NCBI GenBank assembly: GCA_031385005.1
Contig: JANNBB010000016.1
Span: 1 to 64,000 of the forward strand
Reading direction: 5' to 3'
From: JADKIH01 sp031385005
Lineage (GTDB): Bacteria > Bacteroidota > Bacteroidia > AKYH767-A > 2013-40CM-41-45
DNA: 64,000 bases
Shown: one piece after another, positions 8,370-18,185 of the stretch
Layout of the letters: every line of letters begins with the position of its first letter
Position numbering within the stretch: position 1 is the stretch's first letter
Program-made: the position numbers and the translations under genes
Notes under the pieces: generated by a model
Told to the model about the DNA's origin: nothing
Database searches by the model: none
The model's input: only the letters and a program-made list of their open reading frames with translations

Positions 8370-10148
8370 TTAAGTTGTTTTCTGTTGTTTTTCTATCCAG
8401 CGATTCATTTTTACTTCGAAGATGTCAAGTGGGAGACAACCGTCTTTCAATACTTCGTCGTGAAAACTTTTTATGTCAAATTTATTTCCGAGTTTTTCTT
8501 CAGCTCTTTTTCTGATTTCTAAAATCTTCAGTTGACCGATTTTATAAGCAAGCGCTTGACCGGGGATGGCCATGTAGCGTTCAATTTCTGCTGTGATATC
8601 GGCTTCGCTTTCGGCTTCGTTCTCCAGCGAATAAGCAATTGCCTGTTCGCGCGTCCAGCCCTTTGTGTGTATGCCTACATCTACAACAAGTCTGATGGCA
8701 CGGTGCATTTCTTCGCTTAAACTTCCAAAGTATTGATAAGGATCGGTATAAAGTCCCAATTCTTTCCCAAGTGCTTCAGTATATAATGCCCACCCTTCTC
8801 CGTATGCGCCATTCCATCCGAAGCGACGAAATTTCGGAAGTGAATCATTTTCCTGCTGAATAGAAACCTGATAATGATGTCCGGGAATGGCTTCATGTAA
8901 AAACAAATCTTCCATGGAAACCGTGTTGAATTTAGTTGCATCGATAACAGGCACATAAAAAATTCCAGGGCGTGATCCATCCGGCGCCGACTGTTGATAT
9001 TCCGCGCTTCCGGACGCTTCTCTGAATTTCTCTGTCTGACGCACTTCAAATTTTGCCTTCGGTACTAAGTTGAAAAGCTTATTCAACTGTGGTTTCATTT
9101 TTTCTCCTATTGCTTTATAGGCTTCAATAACCTCGCTATCTTTTTTAAAAGGCATAAACCTTTTATCGGTATGTATAAAATGAAAAAACGCTTTTAGGTC
9201 TCCTTTAAATCCAGTTGCTTTCATTACGCCTTCCATTTCGGAACGAATTCGGGCAACTTCTTTTTCACCGATCTGAAATATTTCGTCGGCTGTAAGATTG
9301 GTTGTTGTCCATACCCGTATTTGGTAATTGTAGTAATCCAGTCCTTCAGGCACTTCAGCAATTCCGGCAGTTTTTCTGCAATGTTGAATATAATCACGCG
9401 AAATAAAATCATATAACCGAGAATAGGATGAAACAACTTTATCCATAATGGCCTTTTTATATTCCGAGGTTAATCGGTTTCTCTCTGATTCGGTGAATGT
9501 TAAAGGCATGTCTTTAACCGGTGCGTAAAAAACACTTTTTTCCGGATCTGTTACAATGATTCGTTTCAACTGAGGCAGTACTCTCTTCATTAAAATCGAA
9601 GGCGGAACAATTTTTTCTTTTATCCCTTCTTTCATATTTGCAATCATTGAATCGACATAAACAGAAAAATCGTTAATACGTTTTAGAAAATCTTCGTAAT
9701 CCTTTACAGTCTTGAAAGGTTGGTTTCCGCTTCCCGAACCCAACAAAGGAAAAGAAAGATGCATACCCCAAAACTGATTCACGGGCATCAGGTTGTCTTT
9801 GTAAGAAAGACCTTCCAGTTGAATGTTCATTTCTTTTTGGAAAACATCGTAGCTAAGCTGTTCTTGATCTGTAAGCTTCGTTTTGTCAAGTTTAGAAATC
9901 TGGTCCAGATAACTTTCGTAAAAACCTTTCAATTTCTCCCGGTAAGAATCGCTTATATCTGCCGGTAGCTTGTCGTTATAACGATTGTCCGCAATAGCAG
10001 TGGCTTCTAATGGAAATAGTTGCAATCTGTCTTCATAATAATTATCCAAAATTGTATTCAAGTTTTTCATAGTTGATTTTTTCTCTTCGTTGTTGCATGA
10101 AAGAATTGCTATACTCAACAAAACTGCATACAGATGTTTACGGCTCAT
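8370..10148 (-). CDS. DUF885-family lipoprotein, putative metallopeptidase
   Basis: 592 residues. The N-terminus is a lipoprotein signal with the lipobox AILSC near residue 18. The body matches DUF885 proteins, with the HEAIPGHH motif at 418-425 acting as a probable zinc ligand/catalytic site, and the downstream GAYGEGWALYTEALGKELG segment supplying the usual distal Glu. Members are believed to be carboxypeptidase-like zinc peptidases, although few have been assayed. A location on the periplasmic side of a membrane is inferred from the lipobox. It is a single gene with 138 bases to the next minus-strand gene upstream. Confidence 0.85.
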   Translation of the reverse strand: MSRKHLYAVLLSIAILSCNNEEKKSTMKNLNTILDNYYEDRLQLFPLEATAIADNRYNDKLPADISDSYREKLKGFYESYLDQISKLDKTKLTDQEQLSYDVFQKEMNIQLEGLSYKDNLMPVNQFWGMHLSFPLLGSGSGNQPFKTVKDYEDFLKRINDFSVYVDSMIANMKEGIKEKIVPPSILMKRVLPQLKRIIVTDPEKSVFYAPVKDMPLTFTESERNRLTSEYKKAIMDKVVSSYSRLYDFISRDYIQHCRKTAGIAEVPEGLDYYNYQIRVWTTTNLTADEIFQIGEKEVARIRSEMEGVMKATGFKGDLKAFFHFIHTDKRFMPFKKDSEVIEAYKAIGEKMKPQLNKLFNLVPKAKFEVRQTEKFREASGSAEYQQSAPDGSRPGIFYVPVIDATKFNTVSMEDLFLHEAIPGHHYQVSIQQENDSLPKFRRFGWNGAYGEGWALYTEALGKELGLYTDPYQYFGSLSEEMHRAIRLVVDVGIHTKGWTREQAIAYSLENEAESEADITAEIERYMAIPGQALAYKIGQLKILEIRKRAEEKLGNKFDIKSFHDEVLKDGCLPLDIFEVKMNRWIEKQQKTT

Positions 10149-10286
10149 TTGGATTAAATTTGGTAAGACAAGGTAAAAGCATTTAGGAGCAAAAAAAAGA
10201 ACGATTTAAGTTTCTTTAGAAATTACGAAAAATTTAACACTTTGGGAATACAGGTTGTTTTTGACTGTTGAAATGATTTTAATTCG

Positions 10287-10766
10287 TTAATCGTTATCTT
10301 CCTGACCTGATTGCTGCGTATTTACAGCGGCATTAATTTCAGTATGTCTGATTTGTCCGCCGTCGTATGCCGTTTTAGCAACCAGTCCGAAACTTATCAG
10401 TGAAACTAAAAGAGTAAAAAGGGCTATCGATCGTGTCACAGCAGACTTGCGTAAAGTGAAGAATATTCCTGCAATCGACAGAATTCCCAAACCGATAAAA
10501 GAAGCGAATGCAAAATTGGCCATATCTTCATGCGCATCAATCATGTTTTTTGCTACTCCCTGAATATTTTCTACTGTCTCTTCTGCAGCTTCACCTGTTA
10601 AATATGCAATGAGTGCTCCAACAGATGATAATATTAAAACATTGTAAGCAGCAATTTTCGTCTGATTATTTTTTGTCCATAGGCCATGAACTAAAACTAA
10701 ACTTCCGAGTATCGATCCGAAAACAGGAAGATGATTGATTAATAAGTGCAGGTGGGTTTGATTCAT
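10287..10766 (-). CDS. four-helix membrane protein with conserved His (DUF2231-like)
   Basis: 159 residues with four membrane helices (about 7-27, 37-57, 86-107 and 114-133). His residues sit at helix ends (HLHLLINHLP at 5-14, DAHEDM in the loop, QIRHTE after helix 4). This layout resembles the DUF2231 membrane domain that accompanies cytochromes and may bind heme, but the assignment rests on pattern only. No CXXCH cytochrome motif is present. The adjacent genes are unrelated, and no partner redox gene is seen. Confidence 0.55.
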   Translation of the reverse strand: MNQTHLHLLINHLPVFGSILGSLVLVHGLWTKNNQTKIAAYNVLILSSVGALIAYLTGEAAEETVENIQGVAKNMIDAHEDMANFAFASFIGLGILSIAGIFFTLRKSAVTRSIALFTLLVSLISFGLVAKTAYDGGQIRHTEINAAVNTQQSGQEDND

Positions 10767-10882
10767 ATGCCTAAAATTAACTCGTTCAGGAGTGATTAAT
10801 AATGATAATAATCATGCTTAACAAAAATTAACAGCCGATAAATAGCTCATCCATGAACCTTGCAAGAGGCAGACAAAAAAAC

Positions 10883-13800
10883 TTACCGAATAACTGTTAC
10901 GTTACCAAGATAAGTATGTGATGCTCCATGATGATCGGTTAATGCGATGCGATAAACATATACATCGCTCTGTACGAAATTGGAGTTTACTTGTCCATCC
11001 CATGGCTTATCGTAATTATCGGTAGTATAAATTAACTCTCCCCAGCGATTATAAATGTTTAGGAGGTATTTTTTTATTGCCACTCCATAACCACGGAAAG
11101 AGTCGTTTACTCCATCGCCATTGGGGGAGAAAGCATTGGGAATATAAAAAGAGAAATTGTCTTCTACTCTAATTATACCTCTGACAGTATCCACACAACC
11201 GTTTGGAGAAACAAGCATAAGTGTGATGCTGTAGTTTCCGGTATCTTCATACAAATGATTTGGGCTCCACTCTGTTGATGTAGAACTGTCGCCTAAATCC
11301 CATAAGTAGGTTGCTACATTAGAAGAATAATTTTGGAATTGAACAACCGGTGCAAGGATGTTGGCAATTTCAGGATTTGCAGCAAACTGTCCGTTTGGCA
11401 AAGCATACACTTCAATTAAATCTTTGTAAGTGGTATTGGCCAGACAACCATGAATATTTCTTGCTATCAGCGCAACGGAATAAATTCCGGGTTGTGTAAA
11501 GATGTGTTCAGGGGTCGTAACATTATCTGTTTTACCATCTCCAAATGTCCAGTTGTAGGAATTTCCAATGCCTGTACTGCTGTTTGCAAAAGGTACAACA
11601 AGTGGAACACAGCCGCTTCTTATTTGAGGAAGAAAATCTGAAGTAGGCATTTCGTAGATAGAAACACTGTCTGCATAAAGTTGTGCAGGACAACCATTGT
11701 AATCTGCAGAAAGCAAAACAGGAAATGTTCCTGTTGATGAATAGGTAACAGTAACGTCTTTCTGAGCAGAAGCCAATTGACTTGCCTGTGGCGTAAATGT
11801 CCAGGAGAAATTTACTCCGAAAGGAATATTCGAATTGGCGCTGAAGTTAAAACTATTATTTTCCAGGCATTGTCCGGGTAAACGATTGTAGCTTACAATT
11901 GGAACAGGGTATGATGAGACTTGCACGTTGTCTGTATTTACACAGCCATTTGCATCGGTAACGGTAAGCGTGTAATCGATAATCTGAGTGGAAGTAGTAT
12001 TGTTGATCGGCGTTGCTACAGGATTACTGATTGCAGAATTGGATAAATCAATCGGAGGAAACCAAAGATAGTTTTCACCGGAAACTTCGGGATTACCAAG
12101 TGCTACGGGAATACCGGAGCAAACGATTTGGTTGTTACCGGCGAATACTGCAGGTAGCGGATTTACATTTGCCATCAGGTCAGTTTGTCCTGACACACAA
12201 CCATTTTCACTAACAGTTAAAGAAAGCTGATAATTGCCCGAAGTATTCCAGACAAGTGTATAAGGACCGGCGCCATTTCCGGATACGACATTTCCTCCGC
12301 CAAAAACCCAATTATATATAGCAGCAGGAGTGGCGGTTCCGGAATAATTAATTGTAATCGGATCGTTGATACAGGCCGAATTATTAATGACAAAGTCTGA
12401 AGTTGGTATTGGATAAACAGTAAGATAGATATCGGAAGATGCAATACATCCATTCTCGTTAACAGTAAGTTGAATTTGTTCTTGTCCGGGTGTATTGTAT
12501 TGCACAGAATAAGGTCCTGCACCTGATCCGGAAACTACTGTACCGCTTCCGAAATTCCATTGGTAGTTTGCCGTGGCTCCTGCAGTTCCGGTAAATGAAA
12601 CAACTTCATTGCTGCCTTCGCACAAAGCGGGAAGAGGCGAAATGGAAACGACAGGAATTTGTGTAATAGCTACAGGCAGATTAATTGGCGGCGAAGTGCA
12701 ACCGTTTTCTGTAACACTCAATGAAACAGTATAATTTGCTCCGGTACTCCAGTTAATTGTATAGCCACCCTGACCCGAGCCGGAAACAATATTGGCACCG
12801 TTAAAATCCCAAACATAATTTGCAGATGGACTTGCCGTACCTGTATAGTTTACATTAATGTCTTCTCCCGCACAAGCAGCTGCGGGAACGATAAAATCTG
12901 CAGTGGGAATTGGATTTATTAAAACCGCTAATAGTGAAGTATCGCTGCATCCGTTTTCGGTTACGATTAATTCTATTTGATCGTTTCCGGCAGTTCCCCA
13001 TTGTATATCGTATGGTCCCGGTCCGGAGCCGGAGATGACTGCTGCTGCGCTAAAGTTCCAGGTGTAGGATGCGGCAGGTCCTGCCACTCCGTTAAAACTT
13101 ACAATAGGCGAATCGCCCGCACATAATGCAGGTAAAGAAGTGATGGATGATACAGGAATTGCGTATACATCTACAGCCATACTAACAGAAGAAGAGCAGG
13201 TCGGTTCCGTTACGGTAAGTGATAAGGTATAGTTTCCGGGTGTATTCCAACTAACATCATACGGTCCCGCACCTGAACCGGAAAGAACTGTTCCTCCATT
13301 GAAATCCCAGGTATATATAGCAATAGCAGAAGCAACGCCGGTGTAGGTAATTTGAGACGGGGCATTCGTACAAACGTTGGTTACACTAAATGTGGCAGGG
13401 GAGCATTGTGTTATTGTAATTTGTTGAGTGACGACTGAGGTGCAACCATTCGGAAACATGGCAGTGAGCGAAACGTTGTAAGTTCCTATTGCTGTGAAAG
13501 TATGTTGCGGACTCGGCACTGTTGTGGTTGGACTACCATCACCGAAATCCCAGGTTAATAAGCTACCCGGAGGGGTTGTGTTTGTAAAAGTAACAGGAGT
13601 GTTAATTAATACAGGTGATGCAGGAGCGAAAGTAAAACTCGGTAAAGGTGCAGGCAAAACTTCGATAACAAAATTACTAGTAGTAGATCCGGGTATCGGT
13701 GCATTATCGATAGCGGTAACGGAAATCGTATGGTAGCCAAGGTTTGCAGTTTGTCCAACAATTTCAAGAACGAGAGATGCCGTATTACCAGGAGTGTTTG

Positions 13801-14866
13801 AGAGAACACTGATACCCGCCATTCCACCCAAAAAATAATTGATACTCGTAATCTCTCCCTGCTCAGGGGAAAGATAATTTGCCGTCAACTGATACGTTGT
13901 ATTCTCACAAAGACGAATCGTATCACAAATGTTTAAAGAGTTTAATACAGGAGGAATATTTGTACCTCCAACACAAACGTTGAAAGTGAACGATTGATTA
14001 TCGAGCCAATCTACGCCATCATTAAAACCATAAGGGCCATCGAAGTTTGTTCCCGCCTGATCAAATAAGCCGAACTGAATGTAATCTGTTCCGTTTCCCT
14101 GGTTCACGCCGACAGTTGCCGGAGTACCGCCAAAACCATTCACGCCGCCCGATGCAGAACCGGTAGTCCACGACATGTCTTTGTAGCAAAACGAAACATT
14201 TCTGTTTACACCTAATATCGGATCTAATCCATCGCTGATGATTAATTGAAAACTGTTTAGCTTATCATCTTGTGAAGCAAAATATCCAACATTTTCCCAT
14301 TGAATAATAACATAGGTTGGTGTGATTTTATAATATACCAATCCACTTAAAGGACCGCGCGTATCTACGTCTGCCCAAAAAGGAGCGACCATGATGTATG
14401 ATGGATCGGGAAAAGAATTTGCAGTGAATGTAGAATAGGCGCCACCGAAAGAAATGTTTCCGTTATTATTCAGATAAAAGCTAGTCATCTGCTGACCATA
14501 GAAACAAAAGTTGAAAGGAATGCCAATAGAAATTGTTGACCAATCATCATTTCTGTAATCAGGAGGAATACCGGGACCACCACTTCCGCCGGAGCCATCA
14601 AACTGTCCGATTTGGAAAGAGCCGTCTCTTGGAATCCAACAGTCGCATGATGTAGATGCAGGTGTAGGAGTTATCTGAGGCGCAACTCTCATCACGTTTG
14701 GTTTTGCATCAGAGTTTGTGTATTGTTCTTTTCCGGTAAGTTTACCTTCGAGTTTTAATCGGTTAACATTTTCAGCGCCGACAACTTTTATGTCTTGTGC
14801 GGAAACAGAAAGTCCGCAAATAAAAAAGAACAGAAAACATACTTGAGAGAGGAGTTGTTTATTCAT
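10883..14866 (-). CDS. giant secreted NIDO/PKD-repeat protein with CHU_C terminus
   Basis: 1327 residues. After a signal peptide (1-23) comes a nidogen-like (NIDO) segment, about 90-300, with NNNGNISFGG and VAPFWADVDTRG, then an Ig-like region and a PKD domain (TWDFGDGSPTTT). Five Cys-bounded tandem modules of about 80 residues follow, each with a W-(D/N/V)-F strand, an SGSGAGPY-type turn and a V(T/N)ENGC end. More PKD modules (NWTFGDGKTDN, LWDLGDSSTS) precede the C-terminal CHU_C domain (NAFSPNGDGVND, YNRWGELIY), the gliding-associated T9SS export signal. It is an exported surface adhesin or matrix protein; the ligand is unknown. Confidence 0.9.
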   Translation of the reverse strand: MNKQLLSQVCFLFFFICGLSVSAQDIKVVGAENVNRLKLEGKLTGKEQYTNSDAKPNVMRVAPQITPTPASTSCDCWIPRDGSFQIGQFDGSGGSGGPGIPPDYRNDDWSTISIGIPFNFCFYGQQMTSFYLNNNGNISFGGAYSTFTANSFPDPSYIMVAPFWADVDTRGPLSGLVYYKITPTYVIIQWENVGYFASQDDKLNSFQLIISDGLDPILGVNRNVSFCYKDMSWTTGSASGGVNGFGGTPATVGVNQGNGTDYIQFGLFDQAGTNFDGPYGFNDGVDWLDNQSFTFNVCVGGTNIPPVLNSLNICDTIRLCENTTYQLTANYLSPEQGEITSINYFLGGMAGISVLSNTPGNTASLVLEIVGQTANLGYHTISVTAIDNAPIPGSTTSNFVIEVLPAPLPSFTFAPASPVLINTPVTFTNTTPPGSLLTWDFGDGSPTTTVPSPQHTFTAIGTYNVSLTAMFPNGCTSVVTQQITITQCSPATFSVTNVCTNAPSQITYTGVASAIAIYTWDFNGGTVLSGSGAGPYDVSWNTPGNYTLSLTVTEPTCSSSVSMAVDVYAIPVSSITSLPALCAGDSPIVSFNGVAGPAASYTWNFSAAAVISGSGPGPYDIQWGTAGNDQIELIVTENGCSDTSLLAVLINPIPTADFIVPAAACAGEDINVNYTGTASPSANYVWDFNGANIVSGSGQGGYTINWSTGANYTVSLSVTENGCTSPPINLPVAITQIPVVSISPLPALCEGSNEVVSFTGTAGATANYQWNFGSGTVVSGSGAGPYSVQYNTPGQEQIQLTVNENGCIASSDIYLTVYPIPTSDFVINNSACINDPITINYSGTATPAAIYNWVFGGGNVVSGNGAGPYTLVWNTSGNYQLSLTVSENGCVSGQTDLMANVNPLPAVFAGNNQIVCSGIPVALGNPEVSGENYLWFPPIDLSNSAISNPVATPINNTTSTQIIDYTLTVTDANGCVNTDNVQVSSYPVPIVSYNRLPGQCLENNSFNFSANSNIPFGVNFSWTFTPQASQLASAQKDVTVTYSSTGTFPVLLSADYNGCPAQLYADSVSIYEMPTSDFLPQIRSGCVPLVVPFANSSTGIGNSYNWTFGDGKTDNVTTPEHIFTQPGIYSVALIARNIHGCLANTTYKDLIEVYALPNGQFAANPEIANILAPVVQFQNYSSNVATYLWDLGDSSTSTEWSPNHLYEDTGNYSITLMLVSPNGCVDTVRGIIRVEDNFSFYIPNAFSPNGDGVNDSFRGYGVAIKKYLLNIYNRWGELIYTTDNYDKPWDGQVNSNFVQSDVYVYRIALTDHHGASHTYLGNVTVIR

Positions 14867-15175
14867 CGTAATGAATTAAAAATTCAGCAAAACATTCGCT
14901 GAATTGAACTATACCAAAATTAGGAAAAACATCAACAAAATGAAATTTGTTTTGGTGAAAGTTATGGAGCATAAAAAACTGGTTTCCAGCAGGATGAAAA
15001 CAGGTCAAAAATGAAAAAAACGCTCTTTTTCAGTCAGATTTTGACTAGAACTGATTAACAGGTTGGGGAAAGTATCGGCCGGGTTCTGCGGCAAACGAAT
15101 TTCAACTCAGCGATTACCCGATTTCGTTGCTTGGGGACGAATTTATTTCGGTGTTATAAAACAGAATTTGCTAAA
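14867..15175. other. intergenic region with 5' leader of the PKD protein
   Basis: No convincing gene is present. The left part is the leader of the PKD gene: a small inverted repeat attcagc/gctgaat (about 14882-14904) and a minus-strand octamer TAATTTTG (14915-14922) that fits the -7 consensus. The right part (about 15050-15170) is less AT-rich; a TTG-started frame here runs into the epimerase gene and looks spurious. Confidence 0.4.
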
Positions 15176-16294
15176 CTATTCCAACACGGAGACTTCTTTA
15201 GATTTCAAAACATCTTCAGAAATTGTTGCGCCCAAACCATTGACATCAGGTATTTTTATTCTTCCTTTTTCTAAATAAGTTATTCCACCGGTAACAAGAT
15301 CTTCTGTAAACATGAGTGGTGTGTCGAAATCAAAATGAATAAATTGATTATTACTTAGTACAAGATGTGCAATTGCCGTAAAACCTAAACGTGACTCAAG
15401 AAAACCACCGGCTTGCAATTTTATTCCGGCATGCAATGCAAGAGTCGAGATCTTTTGCGCTTTGAAAATTCCCGATGATTTGCCAAGTTTAACATTGATG
15501 AGATCGCAGGAATTTAATGCAATCAATCGTTCGGCATCGAATTCATCGAAGCAGGATTCGTCCGCCATAATAGGTATTAATGTTTTCTGTCTGATTTCTG
15601 CCAGGGACATAAACTTTTTTCTCGAAACAGGTTCTTCGCAATGCTGAATATTATAGGGGTGTAATTTGTTTAAAATTCGAATGGCTGTTTCAACATCCCA
15701 TCCCTGATTGGCATCTATTCGCAAAGGAATAGTGTTGCCGACTCTTTCTCTTATTTTCTGAATGCGTAAAACATCTTCTTCTTCTGTCCCGCCGAGTTTC
15801 ACTTTGATGACAGAAAATCCGGCCTTCAGAATCCATTCGGCATCATCTGCCATTTTTTCGGCCGGACCGATGCTTACCGTATAGTCGGTAAATATTTCTT
15901 TATCGTTACTGCCGCCAAGAAAACGATACAAAGGCATTCTTGCATGTTGCGAGGCAATGTCGTATAGTGCCATATCAAAAGCACTCTTGATTGACGAATT
16001 CCCAAAAATTGTTGCATCCATTCTTGCCAAACAACCGGAGATGTTTAATGCATCTTCGCCAATTAATTTTTCGCCGATTACTTTGCCAACACTCACACAA
16101 GTGCTGCTATTTTCACCATGAATCGTTTGAAACGGACTACATTCTCCAAATCCTTTTAAACCTCCGGCAGATTCAATTACGACAATTACATTATCGGCAA
16201 ACTCCAGTTTACCCAATGAAATAATAAAGGGTACCTTCAGTTTTACGGGAAAGCGGTAAATTCTAATGCGACGAATAATTGCTTTTTCTGGCAT
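15176..16294 (-). CDS. dipeptide epimerase (Ala-D/L-Glu epimerase-like, enolase superfamily)
   Basis: 372 residues. A capping domain (about 1-125) is followed by the TIM barrel of the muconate lactonizing enzyme subgroup. All expected active-site residues are visible: the KxK base at K164/K166 (IKVKLGG), metal ligands D194 (RIDANQGW), E220 (HCEEP) and D245 (ADES), and the opposite base K269 (INVKLGK). This set is typical of dipeptide epimerases that invert the second residue of L-Ala-D/L-Glu from peptidoglycan turnover. Substrate may differ in detail. It stands alone. Confidence 0.85.
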   Translation of the reverse strand: MPEKAIIRRIRIYRFPVKLKVPFIISLGKLEFADNVIVVIESAGGLKGFGECSPFQTIHGENSSTCVSVGKVIGEKLIGEDALNISGCLARMDATIFGNSSIKSAFDMALYDIASQHARMPLYRFLGGSNDKEIFTDYTVSIGPAEKMADDAEWILKAGFSVIKVKLGGTEEEDVLRIQKIRERVGNTIPLRIDANQGWDVETAIRILNKLHPYNIQHCEEPVSRKKFMSLAEIRQKTLIPIMADESCFDEFDAERLIALNSCDLINVKLGKSSGIFKAQKISTLALHAGIKLQAGGFLESRLGFTAIAHLVLSNNQFIHFDFDTPLMFTEDLVTGGITYLEKGRIKIPDVNGLGATISEDVLKSKEVSVLE

Positions 16295-16392
16295 CCAAAA
16301 ATAATTTCCCGAATGTACAAAGACAAATGCAATGAAAATTGGACATCAAAATTTAACTATAAACTGTTTGTATGTGCACTATACCCAAATCC

Positions 16393-16869
16393 TTATTCTC
16401 TGTTAAAAGCAAATTCTTCATTTCTGAATTGTCCATTCTTATTTCCTTCAATCCGGGCATACAAGGAATCCTTAGCAGGATAGCTATAAATAATTTTATT
16501 GGGAAAATCATGTTCATTATTTTCAAAAACCCATTCGCCTTTTGAAGAAATTAGTTTAAAGCTTACAGCCATTTCATTATTTTGTCCTTTAACTTTGGGT
16601 ATGTAGAAGATTCCATTCAAATCGCTTTTCAGGGTGATCTCTTCAGCAAAAACGGTATCCTTATCAACGATTAAAAAACTAGTTCCCGAAAACACAGAAT
16701 CGTTGGATCTTGTCCATATCTCATAAAATTGACCTTCATCAGAAATATTCGACCAACGCCCGAGGAGCCAAGAAAAATCATCTAATGTATGTTGGTTCTG
16801 TTTTTTTTCTACCTGATTACAATATGAAAGTGACAACAATAGAAATATGAGTGATATATTATTTTTCAT
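16393..16869 (-). CDS. DUF6265-like lipoprotein
   Basis: Starting at the ATG at 16869 gives 158 residues beginning MKNNISLIFLLLSLSYC, a lipoprotein signal with Cys at 17. The body (DFSWLLGRWSN, WTRSNDSVFSG, FENNEHDFPNKIIY) resembles the DUF6265 family of small beta-rich proteins of unknown function. An upstream in-frame start at 16911 is less likely because it overlaps the preceding gene and spoils the signal peptide. It lies four bases after the DUF456 gene and probably shares its transcript. Confidence 0.7.
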   Translation of the reverse strand: MKNNISLIFLLLSLSYCNQVEKKQNQHTLDDFSWLLGRWSNISDEGQFYEIWTRSNDSVFSGTSFLIVDKDTVFAEEITLKSDLNGIFYIPKVKGQNNEMAVSFKLISSKGEWVFENNEHDFPNKIIYSYPAKDSLYARIEGNKNGQFRNEEFAFNRE

Positions 16870-16873
16870 TTTC

Positions 16874-17359
16874 TTAACTAATAAGTTGAATAGTGATCTT
16901 ATAAATAACAATACCGGTCATTACGCCGCTTAATACCAGTTTCATTCCAATACTGATTAATGTCCCGAAGAAGGTTGCCAATCCAGACTTTGTTGCTTGA
17001 GTATTTGATTTACCCGCTATCATATCACCCATGATGGCGCCCAGAATTGTTCCTAAGATCATTCCAATCGGAGTAAAGAAGAAACCGATAATCATTCCCA
17101 GCATACTTCCGATAATTCCCTGTTTCGTTGCTCCGAATTTTTTGGCTGTCCAAATAGGCACAAAGTAGTCGAGCACTAAAACGACAATTGTAAGTATTCC
17201 GAAAACAACCAGCGTAGAAGTTGAAAACGGATGAAAAGCCCATTGCACACACCACATAGCGAGATAATTTAACGGGTGGCCGGGCAGTCCCGGAAAAACA
17301 CATCCGATAATGCCGGTCAAGGTTAGAATTAAAGCCAAAACAATTAAGGCAGTTGTCAT
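16874..17359 (-). CDS. DUF456 family membrane protein
   Basis: 161 residues with several membrane segments and the DUF456 landmarks: IGCVFPGLPG near 18-27, DYFVPIWTAKKFGATKQG near 64-81, and the glycine-zipper-like GMILGTILGAIMGDMIAG near 102-119. The function is unknown. It heads a pair with the DUF6265-like lipoprotein gene, and the HEAT-like gene lies 61 bases upstream on the same strand. Confidence 0.8.
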   Translation of the reverse strand: MTTALIVLALILTLTGIIGCVFPGLPGHPLNYLAMWCVQWAFHPFSTSTLVVFGILTIVVLVLDYFVPIWTAKKFGATKQGIIGSMLGMIIGFFFTPIGMILGTILGAIMGDMIAGKSNTQATKSGLATFFGTLISIGMKLVLSGVMTGIVIYKITIQLIS

Positions 17360-17420
17360 TTTATTTTTTGATACTTGAAGTAATTTGCTTTTCCTGATTA
17401 TAAAATTGTTGCCGTTGTTT

Positions 17421-18044
17421 TTAACTTAACCTTTTAATCACTTTTTCAATTCGCTTTCTTTTGGGGTCAGAATCAATTTCATCTAGTCTGGAAGATAAGG
17501 TCCGCAAAAATGTTTTCTTATTTGTTTCATTGATAGCCGGAAGAGAGCGCTCAGCATACATGGCAAGTTGGTTCGTAGGACAAGTCAGCAATTGTTCGTT
17601 TAAAAGAGAAAAAATTTTTCCCGCATATTTTTTTATTGTACAAAGCTGAATGAGAATATTTACATAATGATCGCGGGTGATTACAGATCCTTTATCTGTT
17701 ATTTGTGCTAGCTTGTTTAGTGATTTGTAAACCAATTCCGGTTTTTCTAAAGTAATGTAATCGATTGCAATCATCGCACCCCATTGCATTCTGTTATTCT
17801 TAGTGTCGAGTGCGGCAATTAAATCGGCAGCGTGTTCAGCGATCAATGCCGGTTTAACAGAGCCAATTTCATAGAGAACTTTGATACAGTCTCCTGAAAT
17901 TCCTTTATTCTTATTTTGCAGGTTTTCTACCAATTCATTTATGGCTTTCTTGTCATTCTTTTCCACAATCTTTTTTGCCAATAATTGATTGGGAACTTCA
18001 TCGCGTCTGTTTTGGAGAGTAGAAAGATTGTTTAAAATTGACAT
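17421..18044 (-). CDS. HEAT-like repeat protein
   Basis: 207 residues, almost all alpha-helical and without signal peptide or membrane segment, so probably cytoplasmic. Repeated helical hairpins (INELVENLQNKNKG, CIKVLYEIGSVKPALIAEH, IDYITLEKPELVYKSL) look like HEAT/ARM-type solenoid units. Proteins of this kind usually bind other proteins; no catalytic residues are seen. The C-terminus is strongly basic (DPKRKRIEKVIKRLS). Confidence 0.6.
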   Translation of the reverse strand: MSILNNLSTLQNRRDEVPNQLLAKKIVEKNDKKAINELVENLQNKNKGISGDCIKVLYEIGSVKPALIAEHAADLIAALDTKNNRMQWGAMIAIDYITLEKPELVYKSLNKLAQITDKGSVITRDHYVNILIQLCTIKKYAGKIFSLLNEQLLTCPTNQLAMYAERSLPAINETNKKTFLRTLSSRLDEIDSDPKRKRIEKVIKRLS

Positions 18045-18098
18045 GGTCGATTTTTATTTTAGCAATATTACTGAAATAAATTCTTTCTATTAATAGAA

Positions 18099-18128
18099 AA
18101 GCCGGAACGATTTGCATCATTCCGGCTT
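18099..18128 (-). terminator. intrinsic terminator after the FkbM gene
   Basis: A perfect nine-base stem (aagccggaa/ttccggctt) closes a twelve-base loop. Read on the minus strand it is followed by a short T run, and it lies 58 bases past the FkbM stop. Confidence 0.6.
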
Positions 18129-18185
18129 CAAACAGATTTTATTTTATATTTCACTCCACCAGGTTCAGAAACCTCGCTGATTCTT

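Noticed and set aside
15063..15278. Plus-strand reading frame of 71 codons before the epimerase 3' end
   Set aside because: TTG start, no promoter, runs about 100 bases into the opposite strand of the epimerase gene and shows no family pattern.
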